A program made the position numbers and the translations under genes. The notes beneath the pieces were generated by a model. That model saw only the letters and a program-made list of their open reading frames with translations. It was not told where the DNA came from and ran no database searches. Source: Thamnocephalis sphaerospora (lineage: Eukaryota; Zoopagomycota; Zoopagomycetes; Zoopagales; Sigmoideomycetaceae). Taken from it: a DNA stretch of 27,260 bases. Location: positions 1 through 27,260 of the forward strand of contig KZ992598.1 in NCBI GenBank assembly GCA_003614735.1, written 5' to 3'. Below are positions 1 to 8,967 of this stretch, one piece after another (position 1 is the first letter of the stretch; the number at the start of each line of letters is the position of its first letter).

Positions 1-1588
1 ACTCTCCATAGATGTCAGAAGCATGTGCTGCGCTGTATATAGGCACGACCTTGGAGGGTGTCTCCCTGGAGCAGCCAGCTAGCACGTAAGAAGCGTGCTT
101 CCCGCCTCAAGTGACATTTGTTGATTTGCATTTGCGCTTCCTGTAGCACCGAGTATGCAACGCGCCAACAGCAGCGGCTCAACGAGCTTTTTGCAAACCT
201 CGGCGATTCTGCGGATCGGATCCCGCTTCTAATGGTATTTTGGGCTCACTCGGGTGCTCCAGCGGAGACTGCATTTCTACACCGTGTACGTAGATGGATT
301 GCGCTGCATCGTCTGTCCTCTGTATCCACCGGCTCATCGCTTAACATGCGCGCCGTAGACGGCCAGCCTGTGCTCAACGGGCTTCAGCATCAAAAAGACT
401 GTAATCGTATCTGGCCCAGATTCATTTGGCAGCTTTGAACGTCACATTGAGTGGCTTGTTGAAGAAAGCAAATTGCTGCCGACTATGCAGCCCCACGGTT
501 AGCATAGTACAGAGGACGTAGCAAGCGCACATGTTGACACGGCGTATGCTGTTCATGCGTCTTCAGAGTTGATTCTTGACTTTTCAGACATCTTTCACTG
601 GGCATGCGCCCGCATTGCACGTACTGCCGATAGAAGTCTGCCGCTGCATCAGCCTACCTTGCCAGCAGCCCAACGAAAACGGCCGGCCACTAGCCTGATG
701 TCCGCTCTGCTGGTTAGCCCGTATGGCACATACTTTGAGCTCCTGGTGGAGGTTTTCAACGCGGAGCTCACAGCCCTAGATCAGCTTGTAGCATCGCTGA
801 CTGTTCTAGACAAACAGTCCCATAGCCATGCATTTTTTGCCGGTTTCCGTTTGCCAGACTCTCTTCCGCTTTTAGATCTGGATAACCATGTGTAAGGAAT
901 AGCTGCGGCGGAGTAGGAACAAGACGTATGCACGCTAACGCCATTTGAATGGTGCAGCACACCGACTACCTTTATTCAACGCCGTATCTCGCAGCTGGCC
1001 ACTAAAGCGCCGTGGATTGCGCCATCAATTGCTACAGCCAACACATGTAAGCAAGGCGCGCTTACATGTGTAGATGATACTGGGTGGTCTGGCTGATTGC
1101 AATGCACATGTGTCCCAACAGCTTTAACAGGCGGGCCAATGCAGATGGCAGCGCGCGCATTTCACGAAATCGAGGCTACATTTGCGCGATGCGTAGAAAA
1201 GCATATACGACAGCTTGATGTACCGCTATACGCCAGCAAGCAAAGGCGCGAATTGCTCGAGACATTGCGATCGCACGCTCAGCAGCTACTTGATCGCGCG
1301 GAAGCCATAGCTACCCAGTTATCGGTGCCGCCACCTGTTGACGATGGCAGTCCTGGTATCTCAAAGTACGCCGCACCTACCAATTCCGTTCCGCTTGTAA
1401 TATTGCTAATCGCGCGTCGATGCCTGCATTCGCGCACTGTCGTAACACCGTCGTCGCCAAGCTCGCCGCTGCAGAGGGGCTCGACAGCAAGTCCGGCGCG
1501 ATTAGGAGGCCTCCAGCAGTTAAAGGCGCTTGTAGACGATGTACAAGGCTGGCTCGCTCAGATGAACCCAGATGCAAGAGCACCGTAA
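1..1588 (+). CDS. 3' part of a large gene, possibly SAC3/GANP (MCM3AP)-like; 5' end outside window
   Basis: Exons read as 12-85, 147-285, 359-497, 567-891, 958-1046 and 1122-1588 (stop TAA); phases agree at all five junctions. The first exon follows a possible acceptor (CCATAG at 6-11), so the gene probably continues to the left; an ATG at 12 is the alternative start. The product shows a hydrophobic strand (IPLLMVFWAHSG), then FERHIEWLVEE, a helical segment ending in ELTALDQLVASL, and a C-terminal helix LQQLKALVDDVQGWLAQM. The order of a hydrophobic strand, a WLV segment, a long helix and a charged C-terminal helix recalls the C-terminal half of MCM3AP/GANP, a SAC3-family mRNA-export scaffold, but no signature motif is visible, so this name is a guess. 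In-frame TAG (500-502) and TAA (893-895) fall inside introns. The last exon may hide a further intron between about 1354 and 1506, where the encoded sequence looks non-protein-like. Confidence 0.5.
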
Positions 1589-1633
1589 AATTGCCCTAGT
1601 TTAATAACAAAAATCGATACTAGACGAGCGCGC

Positions 1634-2981
1634 TTACTCTACGGCCTCCACAACGGCCGGTGCTGCCGGCTGCTCCGCCGCATCATCTTTTTTGTGTAAA
1701 AGTGACAATCCAAAGAAAAGTGGCAGATAGACAAGACTGCCGAAAAAGAGTTTGCGTGCCGTGTTGTTGTTTGGATCCTGCCAGAAGCGCCATGCACCAG
1801 CACAAAGCAGAAGATTGACTGCGGCCACATCCGCAGCAAACCACCATGTGGTCACGCCTAGCCACGGCAGCGCCACACCAGTGGGCAACAGTAGAAGGCT
1901 ATTGCGTAGCGCCGATGCGGTATTCAGCGATGGCCGCAGTACCGATGCCATATGGTATCCTGCCTTGGCGTACTCGGCGCGGATCAGATAGCTGAGCGAG
2001 TTAAAGTGCGGAAACTGCCACGCATACAATACAAGACCAAGTGTAAGCGCCGATGGATCGATGGTGCCGGTACATGCGGCCCATCCCATGACGGGTGGAA
2101 TTGCGCCCACGATCGCGCCCGCCCATGTGTTGACAATTGAACGCCGCTTCATCGGCGTGTACACCGCAGTATAGAGCAGAATATTGGCAGCCCCCAGCAC
2201 AGCCGTGGTTGGATTAACGCAGTGCCACAGGATGCCGACGCCAGAGATGCCAGTGGTGATGCCAAAAGTAAATGCATCTAGCGGTGCACATGCACGACGC
2301 ACTAGTGCGCGCTGGCGTGTGCGCGCCATCTGCGCATCAAACGGCACCTCCAGCCATTGGTTGATCGTGTTGGCGGAGCTGACGCAGAGCGCAGTTCCGG
2401 TGGTTGTCCAAAACATGGTGGCCAGATCGGCGGCGCCCGGCGCGAGCGCATAGCCGCACATGGTGGTCAACACTGCCGCCAGCATGACCCGGAAGCGTTA
2501 GCGATATCCAGACCAGAATGGTAGCACGATATCACATCTACTTACCCACCAGGGCTGCGAGCCGTCCCTTGCTCAGCTCCTTTACAAGGCCTGGCCAGTT
2601 GGCAAGTGACGGCGCAGGCACAGGTTTCCAGCGCACCACCTTCTCCCGAGGCATACCCAGCTTCTCTTCCGTGCTTGCTGTGTCTCTTTCCGCATTGGTG
2701 CTCGTTAGTCGCATGGACTGCCATGCATTACGTGCCAGCAATGTATCCAAAGGCAACGCGATACGGCCGGCTGCGTGTCCTCTGGCAAGATCGTACCGAG
2801 CAAGGCGCGTCGAATGGCGTGTCTGGCGAAGTGCAGCAACGCAGCCTCGACAGGCGACGGCGGAGAAGGGATGCATGGCGTTTGTGGCCTGGCAGCAGGT
2901 GGCGTGCAGCAAGAGCGAGACAGCAAGGCAAGCGAGAAGGGGATTAGGAGCGCGTCCGCTGCTTCGACAGCAAGAGGCCAA
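1634..2981 (-). CDS. COX10: Protoheme IX farnesyltransferase, mitochondrial (heme O synthase)
   Basis: Two exons on minus: 2981-2546 and 2472-1634, giving 424 aa. The intron (2545-2473, GTAAGT...GGCAG) restores the family sequence KGRLAALVVLTTMCGYALAP across the junction. The enzyme transfers a farnesyl group from farnesyl diphosphate to heme b in the mitochondrial inner membrane, the first step towards heme A for cytochrome c oxidase. Visible are the first prenyl-diphosphate-binding aspartate region (NTINQWLEVPFDAQMARTRQ), the second conserved block (YTPMKRRSIVNTWAGAIVGA), multiple hydrophobic helices, and the WQFPHFNSLS motif. The roughly 110-residue N-terminus is rich in Arg, Ser and Ala and fits a mitochondrial presequence; the exact start is uncertain because other in-frame ATGs lie downstream. 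It converges on the preceding gene with a 45 bp gap and diverges from ALG5. Confidence 0.93.
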
Positions 2982-3411
2982 TAACTAACAACACTCATTT
3001 GATATTCCGCATTCTCGGCCCTTGCTCCTGATTGGGTCATCACAGAAAGCGAGTGGTTCGCCCACGTCGTCTTCATTATTAGCGTTTGCTAGTCTTGCTG
3101 CGCCCCGCGCCAGCGCCTACACTCCGCCCCTTCCTCTCCCTCTTCCGCCTTATCTTGCCAGCGCCTTGGACCGCCGGCATCTTACTGCACTGCTCGCCCA
3201 TACTTTTTCACGCATTTTCGCCTCTGGCGTTGCGTTAATAGTCACACTGTATACACGCTACTGGAGCACTGTCAACGCTTGGGTAAGCAATGAAGATGGC
3301 ACCATTTACCATAGCAGCACGCGCTCATCTGATGTATACCGAACTGCCGTCCACCAGCCTGCCGTCCTCTGTTAGTTCTCATAGTCCGCCGCTGCTATTT
3401 TTGAGTCAACC
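2982..3411. promoter_or_regulatory. Divergent spacer COX10/ALG5
   Basis: 430 bp between the two start codons, so it should hold both promoters. It contains a pyrimidine-rich tract (about 3119-3155, CT-rich on plus) typical of fungal leaders upstream of ALG5. A 117-codon open frame at 3022-3375 shows no family resemblance and is probably chance. No TATA box or known operator is clear. Confidence 0.4.
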
Positions 3412-4682
3412 ATGACGCTCGCCACGGCGTTGCTTTATCTGCTTGCGTTGGGAGTGTGTGCGGCTATCAGTGTAGGTGGCTTACGTTGGCCCTATGCTTG
3501 CACGGTTGTCTTACCAGCGTCTGCTGTAGATCTGCGTGTATCTGGTGGTAACCTCGCCACCCAAGCGTGTTCGCACGGCGCACGGTCTGACGCTGCGAAG
3601 CAGCAAACAAGACGTCTCCCTGCCGCTGCCAGACATTGCAGATAACGCGTCGGTTACACTTTCGGTTGTCGTACCAGCATACAATGAAGAGGAGCGGCTG
3701 CCACTGATGCTGGATGAAACGGTTGGTTTTCTGGATCAGCGCAAGAAAAGCCAGCCAGACTTCACCTACGAGATCCTGGTGGTCGACGATGGCAGCCGCG
3801 ACCGTACCTCTGAGATGGCGCTCGAGTATGCGAAAAAACATGAAAACGAACACATACGTGTTCTCACTCTGGCGGCGAATCGTGGCAAGGGTGGTGCTGT
3901 GGCCGAGGTAAGTCCATCTGTAGCCTACGCTACATCCGGGTACTGTCCCGCTAAGTCCTGCTGTTGTGCTCCCATCGTGATTACGCCTGCGTGAATTCAA
4001 CCTGTCAGGGCATGCTACGTGCCCGCGGTGAGCGGCTGCTGTTTGCTGATGCGGATGGTGCCACCAAGTTTGCCGACATTGAAGGTCTAGAAAGCGAGCT
4101 TGCCAAGCTTTCCTCCGACGGGCTCGGCGTGGTGGTCGGCTCGCGTGCTCACATGGTTCGGACGGACGCCGTTGTAAAGGTAGGAGAAGTGGCGAGACTG
4201 GCAGCTACGCAGGCGTCCATGTACTCACACCCGTGCTTCTGCCACGATAGCGCTCGGCCATCCGCAACTTTTTGATGCACAGCTTCCACCAGCTGCTCTA
4301 CGTGCTGGGCGTGCGCGAAATCAAGGATACGCAGTGCGGCTTCAAGCTGTTTACCCGTTCTGCAGCTCGGTCTATCTTCCGCAACGTTCACGTGGAGGGC
4401 TGGATCTTTGATGTGGAAGTACTGCTGATTGCTATGGTACGTTTGTGCTGCTAGAAGTATGTATATGTATATTGCTAGCTCTTGTGCTAACGGCGCGATG
4501 CTCGTTAGCACTGTGGCATTCCCATTGGAGAGGTGCCTGTGACATGGCATGAGATTGATGGATCCAAGGTGTCGTTGCTACGTGACTCTATTCGCATGGC
4601 GCTGGACCTCTTTACCATCCGCCTCAACTATCTGCTGGGCGTGTGGGCCATTGATCTTGCCGCGACATCGAAGCAGCAGTAG
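3412..4682 (+). CDS. ALG5: Dolichyl-phosphate beta-glucosyltransferase
   Basis: Five exons: 3412-3471, 3530-3907, 4009-4179, 4251-4436 and 4509-4682 (TAG), all splicing in phase 0, giving 322 aa, the usual family length. The enzyme moves glucose from UDP-glucose to dolichyl phosphate at the cytosolic face of the ER; Dol-P-Glc then serves the last glucosylations of the N-glycan precursor. The N-terminus is one membrane anchor ([17 protein letters not shown]). A GT2-family fold follows: [15 protein letters not shown], the nucleotide-binding [10 protein letters not shown], the DADG metal/sugar site near residues 160-163 in [24 protein letters not shown] and GWIFDVEVL. The last exon matches the family C-terminus ([18 protein letters not shown]). 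Introns are 58-101 nt; intron 4 has a GTACGT donor. A poly(A)-type AATAAA lies 22 nt after the stop (4704-4709). Confidence 0.95.
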
Positions 4683-5142
4683 TAGTAGAGCCACATCGAC
4701 GCAAATAAAGCGATTTTGAGCAATCATACAGAAAAGATGCACAGTTTTCATAAAGCATGCAATTTATGTGCTGATTGTTGCATTTTGTCACTTTTTGCAT
4801 AAATTTTCTTGTTAACCCGCAAAAAACGCGAATTCCATACAATTATGTGCAGAAAGCCAAAATTTAGCCCCAGAATGGCATAAATGCCGCAAACACACTG
4901 GAAATCGCAAAAGTAGCGTAAAAATGTCTTGAAAAGCATCAAAAAACGCTACTGGTCGGCACAAACGCTTGAAAAGTGGAAAAAGCGCGCTCCAGCCCTC
5001 ACTTTGACTCTTCACACAGATAAAACTATCGAAAATGCCTGGCTTACGGCCGGCGTATTATATTCAGACACACGATGGATGTGCGACGAGTGGTCCGCCG
5101 CTTTTGTCGGGTTTACTGAGGGCATCGTGCAGCTTTACATTT
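4683..5142. other. GC-poor convergent spacer between ALG5 and eIF4E
   Basis: No gene is supported in these 460 bp between two 3' ends. My hand count gives about 114 G+C in 4681-4980 (38%), lowest at 4741-4860 (about 33%), against GC-rich flanking coding DNA. Short related words recur: GCATAAAT, CGCAAAAAACGCG, CATCAAAAAACGC, CTTGAAAAG twice, and GCAATTTATGTGC next to ACAATTATGTGC. It holds the ALG5 polyadenylation region. The start of eIF4E's 3' UTR on minus must also lie here. Confidence 0.55.
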
Positions 5143-6191
5143 TCAGACGACATACTTGTCCTTGCCGTGCGCGCCGCTCTTGGACGCATCCGAGTGCGGC
5201 TGGAACTCGATCTGCATGTTCAGGCCGACAAGGCCTTTAAACTGACGGCTGTAACGGTAGGTGCAGGACGGTGCATCGCGTGGGCAGTGCAGGCGGTTAG
5301 TCGAGCGTTCGCGAAGTAGTGACGCAGCCGTCAAAAGCATCCTACCCAATGTGCTCGGTCATTTCACGCGGGCCACAGCTACGCGTCCACAAAGCTAAGC
5401 GGCTAAAGCCTTTCCGCAGCGACACTACCGCGCCGCAAATCTCGTCCTCGTACTCAAACGATTCGCCAATACAGGCCAACATCTGTGCGCAGGTGTGATG
5501 TGATTATGCACAGTAGGGTAAGTCAGCGCACTTACACCAGTGGCGCACTTTCCATGCACGCGCGCCCATGCATGGCTACGCACCGTGTAAAGCCAGTAGT
5601 CGTTAATATCGGCGCCACGCTGCTTTTGCAGCTGGAAAACCCATTTGCCGCCGCGCGCATTGGCCGTATCTTCCCACATGGGCCTGATACCCTTCTTGAA
5701 CAAATGGTAGTTGGCGCCCGACTGTAGCTCGTTTGCCTTCGCAATGTTGTTGTACACCCTGGCCGATCACAATGGACACTTCCGGGTCAGCCGATGTTGG
5801 CCGTAGCGTCGCCGTATCCACCACCTACCCCCAAAAGTCTTCGACGGTGTCGAACGTGATGAGCTCCTTCAGATTCTGCTCCCAGCTCTGGGCGCTGGTC
5901 AGGCGTTTGCCGCCGTGGTCGTACCAGAGAGTCCAGCTGCTAAACAGCGGATGCTTCACGTTGAAGTTGACCGGGTCTGTCAGCACCGTTGTATATTCCT
6001 GCTGATCGCCGGCTGCTTCCTCGACTAGCGTTGCGCGCCCACCCGTACACCAAACAAGCACCGCACGTTTGAGGAAAAGGGGTTAGCCGGGCCGTTTACG
6101 CGCAGACACGATCGACGGCATAGATGACAGCCTCGCCGCGGTACACCAACTACGCACCCGGCTGCTGGCCGTGTTCGCGAGGAGAAGCCAT
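5143..6191 (-). CDS. CDC33: Eukaryotic translation initiation factor 4E (mRNA cap-binding)
   Basis: Five exons on minus: 6191-6158, 6024-5829, 5758-5584, 5482-5346 and 5248-5143, giving 215 aa; every junction keeps phase. eIF4E binds the m7G cap and recruits eIF4G in the cytoplasm. Motifs in order: KHPLFSSWTLWYD, then W59 in AQSWEQNLKEL (equivalent to human Trp56), FDTVEDFWGVYNN, W105-E106 in IRPMWED (equivalent to Trp102/Glu103), GGKWVFQL, DEICGAVVSLRKG and the C-terminal EFQPHSDASK ending KDKYVV. The small first exon was chosen because ATG at 6191 followed by a GTGCGT donor joins in phase to the acceptor at 6025, and the resulting short N-terminus suits the family. Introns 1 and 3 use GTGCGT donors. 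It is divergent from RPS4 across a repeat-rich spacer. Confidence 0.93.
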
Positions 6192-7259
6192 GCTGCTTTA
6201 CGTGAGAGCGACTGATGTATAGATGCGCGTGTGTAGACGCGCGTCCCGTGTATGCACGAAGGCGGTCTGTGACGATGGGATGACTTGCGTGTGCGAGCGA
6301 TCGTCTCAGCGTGACACTGTGCTGCAGACGACGACAGCGACGAACGAGTGGAGCCCGGGCGAGTGGTAAAAGCGAGATCGGCGACAAAGGGAGACGGCAA
6401 GTGTGGTGTGGCTGGTGTGTGGCGAACGCAAAACGGTGATGGCAGCGATGACAGGACCCAAGGAAGCGGAAGGCAGTCGCTGGCGTGCGCTCTTTTCTGG
6501 CGAAGATGCGAGCGATGTTAGGGTGTGGTGTGGTGTGTGCGTGAAGAGTAGTAGTAGGACGGTCGGCGAGAAAGATCAAGGGTGTATGTGGCGGAGAACG
6601 ACGTGGCGTGGATTCGAAGGAAGCGGGTGGTTTTTGCTTGAGCGAAAAAAGAAAAGGAGGTGTTGCGTTGTAAGTGTGCTTGCCTTGTCCCCAACCAGTC
6701 GTTGTTGGAGTGGCGCCTCGGCTGCATCTACGCGATACAATGTCGGCCGAGTGGCATACACACATCGTGGCGATACTTTGACCTGGATGTGTGCACATCT
6801 GTCTCACATGCAGCATCTTTGGTCTGTGCAGCTGTTTGTCGTCGTCCTGGCCACCGTGTCGGCAATGCTGGCGGCGACGTTTGCATCGCAACGCGCTCGT
6901 GAAACTGCCAAAGCCAGCAGTGTGTCTTTTGTGTGTGCTTGTGTATATATGTGTGTGTGCTTGTGTATATATATGTGTGTGTGCGTGACTAGGCGCCTGG
7001 TTTAGACCAAAAGCAAGTGAGCAGACTATACAGTCATAGTAAGCGGCATGTGTGTGCGTGCATGTGTGTGGTGGTGTGTGTTTGTGTGGTGGCGATGGCA
7101 GTGGGGGCGAGTGGATCAGCATCGCAGTTTGGCGAGTGGGTCGACCACTGTTAACACACACGGAACGCCCCCCCACCGCTTGCTCGCGCTCCTCCTCTTT
7201 CTGACCGTTCGGGATAAGCTACATCGTCGTCGCTCTCTCGACCACATATACCATCCAAA
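6192..7259. promoter_or_regulatory. Repeat-rich divergent spacer eIF4E/RPS4
   Basis: 1068 bp without a supported gene between two translation-machinery start codons. The plus strand is strongly G/T-biased, so minus is C/A-rich. A long stop-free minus frame (7176 to 6025) runs through it because of this bias: it encodes mostly His, Thr, Arg and Ser, overlaps eIF4E out of frame, and is unlikely to be a gene. The spacer should hold both promoters and 5' leaders; leader introns cannot be excluded. Confidence 0.5.
6931..7090. repeat. TG/TA microsatellite block
   Basis: Alternating TG runs with interspersed TATATAT form an imperfect direct repeat of about 27 bp (GTGTGTGCTTGTGTATATAT, seen twice in 6931-6985). 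A second TG/TGG-rich run follows at about 7048-7090. Alternating purine-pyrimidine DNA of this sort can adopt left-handed conformation; that is general knowledge, not shown here. Confidence 0.8.
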
Positions 7260-8731
7260 ATGGTGCGTCTTGCGGTATCTGACGCGTGCGGTGCATCCAT
7301 CCATCCGTGCATCCATCCATCCATCTATCCGCTCGTGTGTCTGTCTGTCTACGGGCTGGTTGCTGGCGGCGTTCGTCCTGGACGGCGCAACAAAGTGGCG
7401 GGACCCGTGGACGGACGGACGACGAATGGGCACATGTGAGGGCGGCAGCACTGGAGCGGACTTGCGGTTGTACACGCACGCACGCAGAGTAGACACGCTG
7501 GCGGGAGGGGCTTTGCGGCGACCGGATTTCTGACATTTCAGGTGGAATCGCGCGTATATGAACGATCGTAGGCGCGCGGTCCCAAGAAGCACATGAAGCG
7601 GCTGAACGCCCCTAAGCACTGGATGCTGGACAAGCTGACCGGCACCTATGTAGGTCGATGGCGCCGGGTGCCGAATCACTCGCACTCTTCGTCTTGCTTG
7701 TATACTCACGTCCGGCCCTGCATGCGTGGACATCCGTTATCTAGGCGCCGAGGCCGTCTGCTGGTCCGCACAAGCTGCGGGAGTGCCTGCCGCTCATCGT
7801 CTTCCTGCGTAACCGTCTCAAGTACGCGCTGAACCGCAAGGAGGTGCAGAGCATTATGATGCAGCGCCTGGTGAAGGTCGATGGCAAGGTGCGCACCGAC
7901 TCCACCTATCCGGCTGGCTTCATGGGTATGTATGCGTGCTTGGTGCGGACGCGGTCGGGACCGTGGACATTTATGCCAACGCAATTTGCATGCGTCGCTG
8001 TTGACTGTAGATGTGATCTCGATCGAGAAGACCGGTGAGAACTTCCGCCTGCTGTACGACATCAAGGGCCGCTTCACCATCCACCGCGTCACCGCGGAGG
8101 AGGCTAAGGTGTGTAGAGCGTGGATGGGCGGCGTGGCGCGGGTATTGCCAATGACAGCGGCGTTGTGCATCGGCCATTTTCACAAAAATCGTGAAATGCA
8201 GCCATGCTGGAAGAGAACGCGACATTGGCTGTGTGGTGTCGTTGGTGGTGGTTGGGAGTGCCGCAGCTTGCCATACTCATCGCTTTGTCGCATCGTCGCC
8301 AACAGTACAAGCTCTGCAAGGTGAAGAAGGTTCAGGTTGGCAACAAGGGCATTCCCTTCGCTGTCACCCACGACGGTCGCACCATCCGCTACCCGGACCC
8401 GCTCATCAAGGCCAACGACACCATCAAGCTTGACCTTGAGACTGGCAAGATCGCCGAGTTTGTCAAGTTTGACGTCGGTAACATTGCCATGATCACCGGT
8501 GGCCGTAACATGGGCCGCGTTGGTACCATCACCCACCGCGAGCGTCACCACGGTGGCTTCGACATTGTCCACGTCAAGGATGTGCTCGACCGCTCGTTCG
8601 CCACTCGTATGAGCAACGTCTTCGTCATCGGCCAGGGCACCAAGTCGTGGATCAGCCTGCCGAAGGGCAAGGGTGTGAAGCTCACCATCACCGAGGAGCG
8701 CGACCGTCGCCGCCAGAAGGCGTCGGCCTAA
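7260..8731 (+). CDS. RPS4: 40S ribosomal protein S4 (eS4)
   Basis: Five exons: 7260-7262, 7572-7649, 7745-7925, 8011-8108 and 8306-8731 (TAA), giving 261 aa, the same length as yeast Rps4. eS4 is a small-subunit protein binding 18S rRNA. Exon 1 is the ATG alone, immediately followed by a GTGCGT donor; exon 2 supplies [10 protein letters not shown]. The remainder follows the family without gaps: the S4 RNA-binding region ([21 protein letters not shown]), [22 protein letters not shown], the central KOW-type region ([17 protein letters not shown]) and the C-terminal [18 protein letters not shown]. Intron 1 (309 nt) and intron 4 (197 nt) are much longer than the others in the window. A poly(A)-type AATAAA lies at 8795-8800. 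Codon use is markedly C/G-ending, as expected for high expression. Confidence 0.97.
7293..7350 (+). repeat. Tetranucleotide repeats inside RPS4 intron 1
   Basis: CATC units (CCATCCATCC, interrupted by one GTG) run from about 7293 to 7330, then GTCT units at about 7336-7350. Both lie in the first intron of RPS4 and account for part of its unusual length. Confidence 0.8.
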
Positions 8732-8967
8732 ATCCGCCGCAATCTGCCGCCGTCGTCGCTGTCGCAGAGTGGCGCCCGGCCGTTATGGAATGCGAATAAA
8801 CGGCAGTTTGCTCGTTCACCGTCCGAGTTACACCCATCTGTCTTGTGTGGCATGACCGTCCCATCTCTGCGCGTCTGCAGATTGCATCCGGTGGACGCGC
8901 TCTGTCTGGGAGCTTTATTGCACTGCGCTTATCAAAATGACCTGCCGTGCATAGTACACATATCCTA
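8732..8967. terminator. Convergent 3' region RPS4/CAP1
   Basis: 236 bp between two stop codons. AATAAA at 8795-8800 fits the RPS4 poly(A) signal. No coding frame of note. Confidence 0.5.

Noticed and set aside
498-523. In-frame TAG (500-502) in the leftmost gene, suggesting a pseudogene, stop readthrough or a 24-nt mini-intron.
   Set aside because: A normal 69-nt intron (498-566, donor GTTAGC, acceptor TTCAG) removes the stop and joins PHE to LILDFSD in phase.
889-916. A second in-frame stop (893-895) bounded by GT and AG only 27 nt apart, resembling a micro-intron.
   Set aside because: A standard 66-nt intron (892-957) with GTAAGG donor, GCTAACG branch site and TGCAG acceptor fits the phase better.
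2518-2988. Plus-strand open frames opposite COX10 exon 1.
   Set aside because: They are antisense shadows; the minus frame carries the COX10 sequence and a splice junction that restores the family motif.
3022-3375. A 117-codon plus-strand frame in the COX10/ALG5 spacer.
   Set aside because: Pro/Leu/Ser-rich, no recognisable domain, and positioned where both promoters must lie.
6025-7176. A 383-codon minus-strand open frame.
   Set aside because: It overlaps eIF4E coding DNA in another frame, is dominated by His, Thr, Arg and Ser from CA repeats, and has no family features.
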